Assembly: GCF_002929505.1 (NCBI RefSeq)
Contig: NZ_PJJL01000051.1
Coordinates: 17,041 to 49,058, forward strand
Source of the DNA: Cryobacterium sp. Y57
Lineage (GTDB): Bacteria; Actinomycetota; Actinomycetes; Actinomycetales; Microbacteriaceae
Reading direction: 5' to 3'
Length of the DNA stretch: 32,018 bases
Shown: positions 16,421-24,497 of the stretch, piece after piece
How positions within the stretch are numbered: the first letter of the stretch is position 1
Layout of the letters: every line of letters starts with the position of its first letter
Position numbers and translations under genes: made by a program
The notes under the pieces: generated by a model
What the model was told of the DNA's origin: nothing
The model's input: only the letters and a program-made list of their open reading frames with translations
Database searches by the model: none

Positions 16421-17297
16421 TTAGAGGTGGATTCCTGCGGTGTCGATCAGTTCGACCCAGCGCTGTCGACGATCGGCGTCTTCCCGGATCGTTGGGGTCG
16501 GGGCGTAGACGTCTGCTTCGGATAGGGCGGCTAGGTTGAGCCCGGTGAGGTCGATGATGTCCACGGTAGGTACTTGGTAGGTACTTGGTAGGTGCGGTAT
16601 GGTCCAAGCGGTGGGGAGTGCCGTACATGAGGGCTGGTGCGTGGACCGTGTCAAGGTCGATGTCTTCTAATTGCGGGCTTTGGTCGAGGACGAATCCGGC
16701 AGCGTGCAGAACGGCGGAGCCGTGCATGGTCGTGGTCCATGCTGCGATCTTCCAGAATGCTTGCCGGATCTTCACCCCGCGGTAGGTCGGGTCCTGGGCG
16801 GAGAGTACGGGAGCGGTGAAGACGCTGATGCGGTTAGCGTTGGTGCGTGCGTAGGTGAGGACGTGGTCCTTGAGGCCGAGCCAGAGCTCTTTCGATTGGT
16901 TAAAGTTTCCGGCTTGGGGAGCGGCGTTGGTGTAGGCGAAGGTGTCGTAATTCGCTCGCCGGGCTGTTGTCTCGTCGCCCCAGACTGGATCTCGGCGCCG
17001 GACGAGGTGTCCGCGGTCGAGGTCGTTTCTGGCGTAGACGGCCTCCCCGGTCTGTTCGTAGAGCGGTATCCGTGAGTCGAGGTGCCCGTCGTCGCCTCGG
17101 TCAACGGTAACGAGCTGGTCCCCGTCGATGTTGACGCCGGTCGCGATTGCGAGGCGCCGCGCGGGATCGAGGAGCACGGTGAAATGTGTGTAGGCCAGTT
17201 CACGAATCAGGGTTCCGGAGGGAGGAGCCGGGAACGCCAGAGGGATCTGGAGGAAATCGGCGTTGTAGCCAGCAGGAGAAAATAATGCAGCGTTCAT
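16421..17297 (-). pseudogene. DNA/RNA non-specific endonuclease (NUC family), frameshifted near C-terminus
   Basis: From ATG 17297 (NAALFSPAGYNADFLQIPLA) the beta-beta-alpha-metal nuclease fold is clear: ELAYTHFTVLLDPARRLAIA, the active-site motif NDLDRGHLVRR with the general-base His at about residue 97, TNAAPQAGNFNQSKELWLGL with the metal-binding Asn, FTAPVLSAQDPTYRGVKI and FWKIAAWTTTMHG. Near 16610 the frame shifts (family proteins read PPPLGPYRTYQVPTVD here). An 11-bp tandem duplication lies at 16564-16585, and the true tail (VDIIDLTGLNLAALSEADVY, ending AGIHL at 16421) is in another frame. The original frame continues to 16374 as Arg/Pro-rich nonsense. The catalytic core is intact, so activity may persist. 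No signal peptide is seen. Confidence 0.8.
16564..16595. repeat. 11-bp tandem repeat within the nuclease gene
   Basis: Two perfect copies of GGTAGGTACTT followed by a partial third (GGTAGGTGCGG). The extra copy shifts the reading frame of the endonuclease. Confidence 0.9.
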
Positions 17298-17484
17298 GGT
17301 GATAGTCAAGCAGCCAGAGCAAGCCGATAGTGGGGGCTGTCGGATTTAGATGGCGGTGTTGACGGGGAGATCCCGTTCGCTGGTGTTTTGTCTTGGTCAG
17401 AGATACGAGTGCCCGAACGGGGGTATTGCTGTTCCTCGGGGGCTACATAATCTTGGGAAAAGGCCTGGTTGCTCAAGGAGCGGT

Positions 17485-17703
17485 GTGAGTAAAATAATCG
17501 TGACATTACGACGCCGATTTGTGCGATGGCCGGTTTTCGTTCTCGTCGGCGTGAATCGTCGCGGTCAGCTACCCGCCGTCCTCGTGGATCCGGTGGATTG
17601 CACAGGGCGGGTCATTCGGGGCTTGTGGCTGTGCGACAGCGTCGACGACGGGGATGATGGCACGACGTACCGCAGAGTGAAATGGGTGATGTGGAGGCAC
17701 TGA
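17485..17703 (+). CDS. Small hypothetical protein
   Basis: 72 residues from a GTG at 17485 with a good AAGGAG site four bases upstream; the frame opens further back, but that start has no site. It reads SKIIVTLRRRFVRWPVFVLV, GVNRRGQLPAVLVDPVDCTG and RVIRGLWLCDSVDDGDDG, ending VKWVMWRH. It is basic at the start with a short hydrophobic stretch, two Cys and an acidic patch. No family is recognised. The ribosome binding site argues for a real gene; the location among mobile debris argues for caution. Confidence 0.4.
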   Translation: MSKIIVTLRRRFVRWPVFVLVGVNRRGQLPAVLVDPVDCTGRVIRGLWLCDSVDDGDDGTTYRRVKWVMWRH

Positions 17704-18104
17704 CCAGGAGCGGATCAGGATCAGCGGTAAGACTCGCAGCCGCAGCCGCCAACGTCAGCTCTACGACTCTTTGCCTGTACGCACGTGCTGCCCACAGCCC
17801 TGCCGGCAGCGTCGTACGGCCAACGTGACCGAGACGACCCGGATGCAGGAACCTGTGCAGCAGACCTACTCACATCCGTTCATGATGGTGCCGTGGGGCT
17901 ACGGCGAGGGCCGCCGGCGGGATCAGCCAACGGTTGAACCCGGGAGGGCGATAGTGCGTTCTCGATCGAGCCGACTCATAAGATAACTCCGTTGTTACGG
18001 TTGTGATGTGCAGAGCAGCCATGGCTGCCTGGTGGGGCGGAGCAGGCCGCCAGCCGTATCACAGTCACCGCAACCTCCTTCATTTAGTACTTACTTCAGC
18101 TGTC
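17704..18104. other. Intergenic, no gene recognised
   Basis: About 400 bp between the small hypothetical and the 3' end of formate dehydrogenase. Open frames here have no recognisable product or supported start. A GC-rich palindrome (GCAGCCATGGCTGC) lies near 18014-18027. Confidence 0.4.
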
Positions 18105-19292
18105 TTACTGGCCGCCACTACCAGGGCTCGATTCACCGCCGGCTGTGTAGGAGGCGGCACCAACGCCAGCGAGTTGCCCGCCGTCGACGATGAGATATTC
18201 GTCCCGAATAGGTCGATCGGCGAACCAGTCTTCGAGAATCTCCCGGGTACCCGCGGCGTAACGAGCCTGAGCGGAAAGAGTCGACCCTGAGACGTGGGGG
18301 GTCATGCCGTTATGCGGCATCGTGCGCCAGGGGTGGTCGGCCGCCGGTGGCTGCGGGTACCAGACGTCGCCGGCATATCCGGCGAGTTGCCCTGACTCGA
18401 GCGCGCGTACGATCGCGTCACGGTCTGTGATCTCGGCGCGGGCCGTGTTGACGATGTAAGAGCCGCGTTTCATCGACGCGATCAGAGCGTCGTCGAAGAG
18501 GTGATAGGTCTCAGGATGCAACGGTGCATGGATCGATACAACGTCGACGGCTTGCACGAGAGAGGCAGCATCCGGGTGGAAAGTCAGGCCGAGTTCACGC
18601 TCAATCTCGGGGGACAGCCGGTTCTTGTCGGTGTAGTGCAAGTGGACGTCGAACGGTGCGAGTCGGCGCAAGACGGCACGGCCGATGCGGCCGGCTGCGA
18701 TGACACCGACGTTCATTCCTTCGAGGTCATACGCGCGCTCGACGCTGTCGGCGATGTGCCAGCCACCATTGACGACCCATTCGTGGGACGGGAGGTAGTT
18801 GCGTACGAGGGCGAGGATTTGCATGACCGCGTGCTCTGCGACACTGATGCTGTTGCTGTACGTCTCCTCGACCACGGTGATTCCGTGGCTGATTGCTGCG
18901 TCGAGGTCGACGTGATCTGAACCAATGCCTGCCGTGATCGCGAGCTTCAAGTTTGGTGCCTTCGTGATCCTCTCTTTCGTCAAATAGGCCGGCCAGAACG
19001 GTTGGGAAATCACGATGTCTGCAGTCGCAAGCTCCCGCTCGAACACCGAATCCGGACCGTCTTTGTCCGAGGTGACAACTAATTCGTGTCCGGCCGATTC
19101 AAGAAATTTGCGCAGGCCAAGTTCACCGGAGACCGAACCCAGGAGTTCACCCGGGGTGAAGTCAATGGCGGAAGGGCTTGGCAGCGTCTGACCGCCGGGG
19201 TAACCGTCAAGCACCGGGAGGGTGTCACGCGCGTATTGCGGCGGATACCCGGTAACGGAGTCCGGGTAGAGTACGAGGAGAATCTTGGCCAT
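18105..19292 (-). CDS. fdh: NAD-dependent formate dehydrogenase
   Basis: 395 residues, ATG 19292 with AAAGAGG upstream. It oxidises formate to CO2 with NAD+ in the cytoplasm, without metals, and belongs to the D-2-hydroxyacid dehydrogenase superfamily. It aligns by eye along its length with the Pseudomonas sp. 101 enzyme at an offset of one residue. Features are GYPGGQTLPSPSAIDFTPGE, VTSDKDGPDSVFEREL, PFWPAY (98-103), Asn147 in YSNSISVAEH, the nucleotide motif AAGRIG (199-204), Asp222 (NAD specificity), Arg285 in NTAR, Gln314 in YPQP and His333 in TPHVSGSTLS. The length and C-terminus are full. Strikingly, it contains no Cys. A LysR gene on the same strand, 136 bp upstream, is its likely regulator. 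Confidence 0.95.
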   Translation of the reverse strand: MAKILLVLYPDSVTGYPPQYARDTLPVLDGYPGGQTLPSPSAIDFTPGELLGSVSGELGLRKFLESAGHELVVTSDKDGPDSVFERELATADIVISQPFWPAYLTKERITKAPNLKLAITAGIGSDHVDLDAAISHGITVVEETYSNSISVAEHAVMQILALVRNYLPSHEWVVNGGWHIADSVERAYDLEGMNVGVIAAGRIGRAVLRRLAPFDVHLHYTDKNRLSPEIERELGLTFHPDAASLVQAVDVVSIHAPLHPETYHLFDDALIASMKRGSYIVNTARAEITDRDAIVRALESGQLAGYAGDVWYPQPPAADHPWRTMPHNGMTPHVSGSTLSAQARYAAGTREILEDWFADRPIRDEYLIVDGGQLAGVGAASYTAGGESSPGSGGQ

Positions 19293-19428
19293 GTGGCCTC
19301 TTTCTGAGACGCCGGCCTGACAGCTGTCGCGCCCGGCTGATGCGCTTCACCCAGTTTCTGCCTCGCCTCTCCAGCCTGTCCAAGACCAGAAATTGACCAG
19401 CCGATAGCTGCCGGCTATCGAACCGCTT

Positions 19429-20397
19429 TCACTGTGGATGCAGCAGTACCGGACAAACCCTCGAAAGCTCTTGGTCGAACAGTTCGCCAAGCTCTTGGTC
19501 GAATAGTTCGTCCAGCGACAGCTTCGCTGCAACCGCCGCGAACGCACGAGCAATGACCGAACCAGGCGAAGCCGCATTGATCGCCACGACAACGCGCGCG
19601 GTTGCGATCGGATCGACCAGCGGTATGATTCGTGTCCTCGGAGATGAGGCGATATTTTGCACCCACGTATGCGGGACTATGCTTGCCCACCGGCCTGTCC
19701 TCATGTGGGCGTGGAGCGACGCGATCGAATCCGTCTCCACCTGAGGTATCAGCTGCACGTGGTTCCGCGCGAACGCTGCGTCGATCATTTGTCTGCTGCG
19801 CATTTCCGGCGTCAGCACGGCAAGTGGTAATCGGGACGCTTGTGCCCAGGTCATCGTGGTGGATATGTCGGGAATGAGCATCTCGGAGGCAATGAGCACG
19901 TAGTGCTCGTCATAGAAGGGCACGACATCGAGTCTTGGGTCTTCGCTGGCATCGAGGTACGTCACACCAGCATCCAGCTCGAAGTCATGTAATCGGCGTC
20001 CGATTTCGGTCGAAGATAGCGCGGATTTGATCTGCACTTTTGCCAGCGGATGAGCGGCACAAAAAGCGGCGACTAGCAATGCGACCGTTGTCGATGCGCT
20101 CGGCACGACGCCAAGCCGCAACACACCGGTCACGCCGGATTGGAGAGCCTGAACCTCCGCCTTGAACGCATCACGTTCCGCCACGATTCGTTTTGCCCAA
20201 ATCATCAACAGTTCGCCCTCCGCAGTCAGCCCTTCAAAAGCGTGATCACGGTTTATTAGAGAGACATTGAGTTCTTGCTCTAGTTTGCTGATTCCCGCGG
20301 AGAGGGCGGGCTGGGAAACGTGACACGCGGTAGCTGCGTGCGCGAAATGTCGCTCCCTTGCGACAGCTACAAAATATTCAAGTTGGCGAAAAAGCAC
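19429..20397 (-). CDS. LysR-family transcriptional regulator
   Basis: 322 residues from a GTG at 20397 with GAAGGAGAAC just upstream. The N-terminal winged HTH reads LFRQLEYFVAVARERHFAHA, ATACHVSQPALSAGISKLEQ and LNVSLINRD, followed by the linker helix (residues about 60-90) and a two-lobed effector domain (GVLRLGVVPSASTTVALLVA onward). The C-terminus carries a duplicated ELFDQEL motif produced by a 24-bp tandem repeat. It lies directly upstream of fdh in the same direction; control of formate use, with formate or a metabolite as ligand, is inference. No clear T-N11-A operator was picked out. Confidence 0.88.
   Translation of the reverse strand: MLFRQLEYFVAVARERHFAHAATACHVSQPALSAGISKLEQELNVSLINRDHAFEGLTAEGELLMIWAKRIVAERDAFKAEVQALQSGVTGVLRLGVVPSASTTVALLVAAFCAAHPLAKVQIKSALSSTEIGRRLHDFELDAGVTYLDASEDPRLDVVPFYDEHYVLIASEMLIPDISTTMTWAQASRLPLAVLTPEMRSRQMIDAAFARNHVQLIPQVETDSIASLHAHMRTGRWASIVPHTWVQNIASSPRTRIIPLVDPIATARVVVAINAASPGSVIARAFAAVAAKLSLDELFDQELGELFDQELSRVCPVLLHPQ
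19466..19513. repeat. 24-bp in-frame tandem duplication in lysR
   Basis: Two 24-bp copies starting AGCTCTTGGTCGAA, differing at three or four bases near their ends. They encode ELFDQELG twice near the C-terminus of the LysR protein. The frame is preserved. Confidence 0.9.
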
Positions 20398-20839
20398 ACG
20401 TTCTCCTTCGGTTCGAGAGTGATGGTCCTGACCGCCTGCTCCGGATCATATTGGTCCGTCACCCTGACGCTGAATCGACCGATGTGCAATTCTTGTCGCA
20501 CGCCAGCTCAGTCAGCCTTAAGGCTACTGCGATGGATAGAGTAGGGGCAGTTGCCACCGTGGACTACCACTGAAAACCCACCAAATCACTGTGAGCCTGA
20601 CGCCGTCGGCTACCCAAACCCAAATCCGGGCGCGCTAAAACCCATCGTCACCGGGCTCGACGCCTACGCCGTCACCCCGGGAGACGTCCAACACCACCCA
20701 GGTCCACAACTAGGGCGAACGGTTGAAACCACTCCCCGCCTATCCGCGGGAGCCGGAAACTCCGTAAATCAATCGAGCGCCTGCACATGAACGTCGGGCA
20801 CATGCTTTCCGCGCCCTGCGGACCGCCGTAACCGACCCG
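20398..20839. other. Intergenic upstream of lysR, no gene recognised
   Basis: About 440 bp. It contains the promoter side of lysR and probably unrecognisable upstream remains of the sulfurtransferase relic. Short open frames on both strands have no family resemblance. Confidence 0.4.
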
Positions 20840-21359
20840 CATGAAAACGCAACTGGTGGGTCGCATACGCGTTGTGGGTGTTCAGCTTTTTGACCACGAC
20901 GACGTTCGTCGGCTCGGTGGCGGCCGGGACAACTGCATCACGGGGTCGGGAAATTACAACGGATGCCACGGTCGTCACCCGCGGAGTGCCAGGTGGATCC
21001 GCGTAATGACGCACCCATCCGTGCGTTCAAGGATGATGTGCTTGTCCACTTTGGTAAGCCGTTGCTCGACGTGCGCTCCCCGGGAAAGTGCAGCGGTGAG
21101 TAGTGCGCATCAATGTCGGTTTATCCGTTCAAGGCCCGCGACGAGCTCGACGCCATTCATCGGGGCAAGGCCCTTCTCACCGAGGGCGACAATGTCATTG
21201 TGTATTGTCGGGCGTTCGAGTCACACCTGGCTCGTGCTGACCCCCTTGTTCAGGCGCAAGGGGGTCAGCAACTATGTCGGTTTCTAGGTTGAGTGGGGTA
21301 GCACCGTTCGGGTCCCGATCGGTGTGGGCGTCACGAGGCCTGAGGCGGTTCAGACTTAG
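20840..21359 (+). pseudogene. sseA: Thiosulfate sulfurtransferase (rhodanese), decayed
   Basis: Pieces in changing frames match the CysA/SseA two-domain rhodanese: [75 protein letters not shown], then after a deletion LLTEGDNVIVYCR (active-site Cys motif), SSHTWLVLTPLF, GVSNYVGF, a TAG at 21285-21287 where family members have SW, and VEWGSTVRVPIGVGV with a stop at 21357. The N-terminal rhodanese domain is only partly visible, and the region between the two domains is shortened. Several frameshifts and the nonsense codon make it dead. It once formed sulfane-sulfur products, consistent with the sulfur theme further downstream. Confidence 0.8.
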
Positions 21360-21363
21360 GCGT

Positions 21364-21398
21364 GCATCGTGCATCGTGCATCGTGCATCGTGCATCGT
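21364..21398. repeat. Five tandem copies of GCATCGT
   Basis: A perfect 7-bp repeat, five units, in the 37-bp gap between the sseA relic stop and the probable GTG start of the ccsB relic; the last unit contributes two bases of that GTG. Confidence 0.95.
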
Positions 21399-22385
21399 GA
21401 ATCTCAACGAGCTCTCTATTCTCAGCTTGTATTAGGCGATGGCCGTGCATGCGCAGGCATTCATCGCCTTCACGATTGACCTGGCGAAGCGTTCGTCGGC
21501 AGTGGGCATGACGAAACGGATGCCGTGGCTGCCAACCACGCGCAGGCCGGTGTGGGGCATCCGGTGGCGCCACGACCACCCCCAGTCGTCTCAGTGCACG
21601 CAATGGGAATGACGTGACACCCGTATGACCTCTCGGCCAGCCTGCGGGTGGGCGTTTCGCTCACCGTGCTCGCCTGGAGTTTGCACCTCGTGGCCAATGC
21701 ACTGGGCGGTGTTGCTTCCAGCCGTGTTCCGTGGGCGAACGTGTACGAGTTCGCGATGACGGGCACGCTTCTCATTGTTACGGTGTTTCTAACCGTGCTG
21801 ACGAAGGCCGACCTGCGTTTCCTCGGCACGTTCGTTATCGGCCTGATTTTGGTGCTGCTGGGGATTGCGGCCTTCAATTTCAACGTCGAGATCGCACCGA
21901 TGCCGACGGCACTGCAGTCGGCGTGGCTTATCATTCATGGTTTCGTGGCGTCACTCGGCACGGGCTTTTTCGCGCTCGGCTTTGCGCTGTCCGTGGTTCA
22001 GCTGCTGCAGCTCAGGCGGGAAAGTCTCTTATCGGACGCCAATACCATTTGCTTAAGGTTCCTGGTCACGGTGCCCGCAGCTGCGACCCTCGAAAACCTC
22101 GCCTATCGGATTAGAATCCTTGGGATTATTCTTTGGACCTTTACGCGTATGGCCGGCTTGATCTGGGCTGAAAGCCTGGGGACGTTATTAGGGTGGGGAT
22201 ACGAAGGAAGTCTGGACCTTCATCGTTTGGGTCATTTACGCCGGTACATCCACGCACGGGCGACCCGCGGATGGCGCGGTTTACGGTCGGACTGGCTGGC
22301 AATCAGCGAGTTCGCCGCCGTCATATTTAACTTGGGCATTGTGAACGTGCTTGTCAAAGGCCTGCACTTGTACTCGAGGCTGTAA
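21397..22385 (+). pseudogene. ccsB: Cytochrome c biogenesis protein CcsB (ResC), decayed
   Basis: The start reads NLNELSILSLY, a TAG at 21433-21435, then AVHAQAFIAFTIDLAKRSSA. After a frameshift comes the long open part from 21648: SLTVLAWSLHLVANALGGVA, SSRVPWANVYEFAMTGTLLI, TKADLRFLGTFVIGLILVLL, ALQSAWLIIHGFVASLGTGF, TLENLAYRIRILGIILWTFT, and the end YIHARATRGWRGLRSDWLAI with VIFNLGIVNVLVKGLHLYS. Between about 22195 and 22245 the frame is shifted, so the haem-handling WDTKEVWTFIVWVIYAG sequence exists in the DNA but is translated as unrelated residues. The protein normally delivers haem across the membrane with ResB for c-type cytochromes. ResB is not in the window. Confidence 0.85.
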
Positions 22386-22539
22386 ACACTTCGCTCCCGA
22401 TTAGAAGCCCTCCCTCTCGAGCCGAAAATAACCCATGGATGTGTAAGGAAGGCTAGAAGAGCCTAGAGTGTTTCTAAAACCTTGTGCAATCGCGACCGCA
22501 CAAGAGCGAACTCTAGCGTAGACAGCCCAAAGGAGCACC

Positions 22540-22908
22540 ATGACCGCCACCATTACCGAGGCCCTCGCCCCCAGCACCACATCCCATGGCGTTGGCCTTA
22601 CTGAAGCCGCTGCGCAGAAGATTCGTAGCCTGCTTACTCAGGAGGGCCGCGACGACCTTCACCTCCGCGTTGCCGTTCAGCCTGGTGGTTGCTCCGGCCT
22701 GATCTACCAGCTCTACTTTGACGAGCGTGTGCTCGACGGTGATGCTCTGGTCGACTTTGACGGTGTCGGGGTCGTCTTGGACAAGATGAGCGTGCCGTAC
22801 CTTGAGGGGGCATCCATCGATTTTGAGGACACCATTGCGAAGCAGGGCTTCACCATTGACAACCCGAACGCGGGCAGCAGTTGCGCTTGTGGAGATTCCT
22901 TCAGTTAG
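22540..22908 (+). CDS. erpA: A-type iron-sulfur carrier (ErpA/HesB/IscA family)
   Basis: 122 residues, ATG 22540 with AAAGGAGCACC upstream. The three conserved ligand cysteines are present: Cys51 in VQPGGCSGLIYQ and Cys115 and Cys117 in SSCACGDSF. Other hallmarks are LTEAAAQKIRSLL at the start of the domain and VVLDKMSVPYLEGASIDFED. A-type carriers receive Fe-S clusters from the scaffold and pass them to apo-targets in the cytoplasm. The gene reads towards the suf cluster transcribed on the other strand, from which it is separated by ygfZ and a terminator. The frame is intact; assignment as ErpA rather than another A-type protein is by general resemblance to the single actinobacterial form. 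Confidence 0.9.
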   Translation: MTATITEALAPSTTSHGVGLTEAAAQKIRSLLTQEGRDDLHLRVAVQPGGCSGLIYQLYFDERVLDGDALVDFDGVGVVLDKMSVPYLEGASIDFEDTIAKQGFTIDNPNAGSSCACGDSFS

Positions 22909-22929
22909 TCGCGATATGCACGGTTTTCG

Positions 22930-22957
22930 GGGAGATCATCCGCAAGGATGGTCTCCC
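22930..22957 (+). terminator. Intrinsic terminator after erpA
   Basis: GGGAGATCATCC and GGATGGTCTCCC form a 12-bp stem (one G-T pair) closed by a GCAA tetraloop, 20 nt after the erpA stop. It is followed by TGGTTGTGTTT. Confidence 0.8.
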
Positions 22958-23378
22958 TGGTTGTGTTTAATGCGCGACACTTCGGTTCTCCTGACACGAA
23001 CTGCAGGTGATTTGGGTGTCCCTCAGCGGCTGAGTTCCGCCGACTGTTGAGGTTTCTGGCTATCAAGGTTTGGAAATATGTGGGGTGGAAGAGCGGCGTA
23101 CAAAATGGCCGTCTCTGGCGGTCCTGTCTTGGTGTCGAGACGATGCCCGTGGGATCGATTGGCAGGAACGGAGTTCCTGGTTCGCGACAAAACCCGCGAT
23201 GCAGTGTTCGCCGTGCGGCAAGAGGTTTCGATGCGGCAGATCGGGTTGCTACGCGTCGGTGGCCGTCTCCCTTGGCTGCACGAACGAAGAGAAGGTGAGA
23301 TCGACGATCGAGATTGAGCTGGGAAGTTAGAACGTCTGGTGCGCTCGCCCTGTTCATATGGACAGCACAGGAACCGAA
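22958..23378. other. Intergenic between convergent erpA and ygfZ
   Basis: About 420 bp with overlapping short frames on both strands but no recognisable product, start or mobile-element signature. Nothing further is supported. Confidence 0.4.
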
Positions 23379-24497
23379 CTAACTCCGTACAGGGCTGCGG
23401 CGCGGCAGACGAGGAACGGTGATTGAGGATGATGCGCCCGCATCTGGCGGTACGATCACTACCTGCCTCGCTGGTAAGTCACGGCTAGCGGTTCGCACGA
23501 GAAGTTCGGTAGTTGGATCGGTATCGCGTTTGATGACTGCGAGTGCGATCGGTCCTAATTCGAAGTGCCGGGCAACAGAGGTCACCTGGCCCACACTTTT
23601 GTCCTGGCCGTCCTGGTCCGGCACCACAACGTCGTCCCCGTGCGACGACAGCACTGCACCACAGTCGTGCAAGTAAAGCATGACAAGTCTGCGCGGTGGA
23701 TGGCCGATGTTATGGACCTTGGCCACCGTCTGTTGGCCGCGATAACCACCTTTGCTCAGGTGCACAGCCGTGCGCAACCAATCCAGTTCATGGGGAATGG
23801 TTTTGTCATCGACTTCGGTGGCAAAACTTGGACGCCAAGCGGCGATGCGCAGCGCGTCGAGAGCGAGCAGCCCAGCGACAGGAATATCAGAGGCGGCGAT
23901 GCCGGCAAGTTTGGTGCGGGGCAGCAGCAATTCGCTGTACGTCCAGCCTGCGGCCGGGTGTCTTATCGCTTCCGCGTACTGGTGCCCACCTTGGCTCACC
24001 TTCATCCACGGGTCGCGCCAGACCAATGGGAGACCATGAGGGGCAGCTACCGGGAGCTCAGGCTGGCCAAGGGTGCCGATTGTCGCGAAATCTACGGAAC
24101 GATCTGCAAGTTCCACCCGCAACGCGAATTGCATGCTGCTCAGCCACTGCAGAAGCCCGGATGCTTTTTCCCGCTCCAGCAAGAGCCACAGGTTGGTACC
24201 GTCATCGATCAAACGAACCGCATATTCGATCCGACCAGTCATATTCAGCAGCAGGGTCTCTGTGGATTCGCCTGGTGCCAGGTGGGCGACACTCTGACTG
24301 GTCAGCGAGTTGATCCAGCTCAGACGATCGGGGCCGGTGATGGTGATCACTGCCCGGTGGGAGAGGTCGACGATCGCGGTTCCGGCGGCCAGTTCGCGCT
24401 GCTCGAAGATCGGGTTTCCGTAGTGGTCGGCCACACCGGCATTGGTCGCATTACCGGCCTCGATGGTGCCGGGCCTGTTCAGGAATTCACTCGACAT
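23379..24497 (-). CDS. ygfZ: YgfZ/GcvT-type folate-binding Fe-S maturation protein
   Basis: 372 residues from ATG 24497. The fold matches YgfZ (COG0354): LSHRAVITITGPDRLSWINS and LTSQSVAHL near residues 45-75, LLLNMTGRIEYAVRLIDDGT, GLLALDALRIAAWRPSF and TIPHELDWLRTAVHLSKGGY. In this family the signature is KGCYxGQE, containing a near-invariant Cys. Here it reads KGGYRGQQ, so the Cys is Gly and the Glu is Gln; VAKVHNIGHPPRRLVMLYL follows as expected. YgfZ supports repair or assembly of certain Fe-S enzymes with a folate cofactor. The gene lies downstream of sufT on the same strand after a 245-bp gap, so it may have its own promoter. The frame is otherwise intact. Confidence 0.85.
   Translation of the reverse strand: MSSEFLNRPGTIEAGNATNAGVADHYGNPIFEQRELAAGTAIVDLSHRAVITITGPDRLSWINSLTSQSVAHLAPGESTETLLLNMTGRIEYAVRLIDDGTNLWLLLEREKASGLLQWLSSMQFALRVELADRSVDFATIGTLGQPELPVAAPHGLPLVWRDPWMKVSQGGHQYAEAIRHPAAGWTYSELLLPRTKLAGIAASDIPVAGLLALDALRIAAWRPSFATEVDDKTIPHELDWLRTAVHLSKGGYRGQQTVAKVHNIGHPPRRLVMLYLHDCGAVLSSHGDDVVVPDQDGQDKSVGQVTSVARHFELGPIALAVIKRDTDPTTELLVRTASRDLPARQVVIVPPDAGASSSITVPRLPRRSPVRS

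Noticed and set aside
20769..21014. Minus-strand frame of 81 residues
   Set aside because: It is the antisense of the decayed sulfurtransferase, whose plus-strand motifs are clear.
21364..21398. Tandem repeat considered as a CRISPR remnant
   Set aside because: Units are only 7 bp and contiguous, without spacers.
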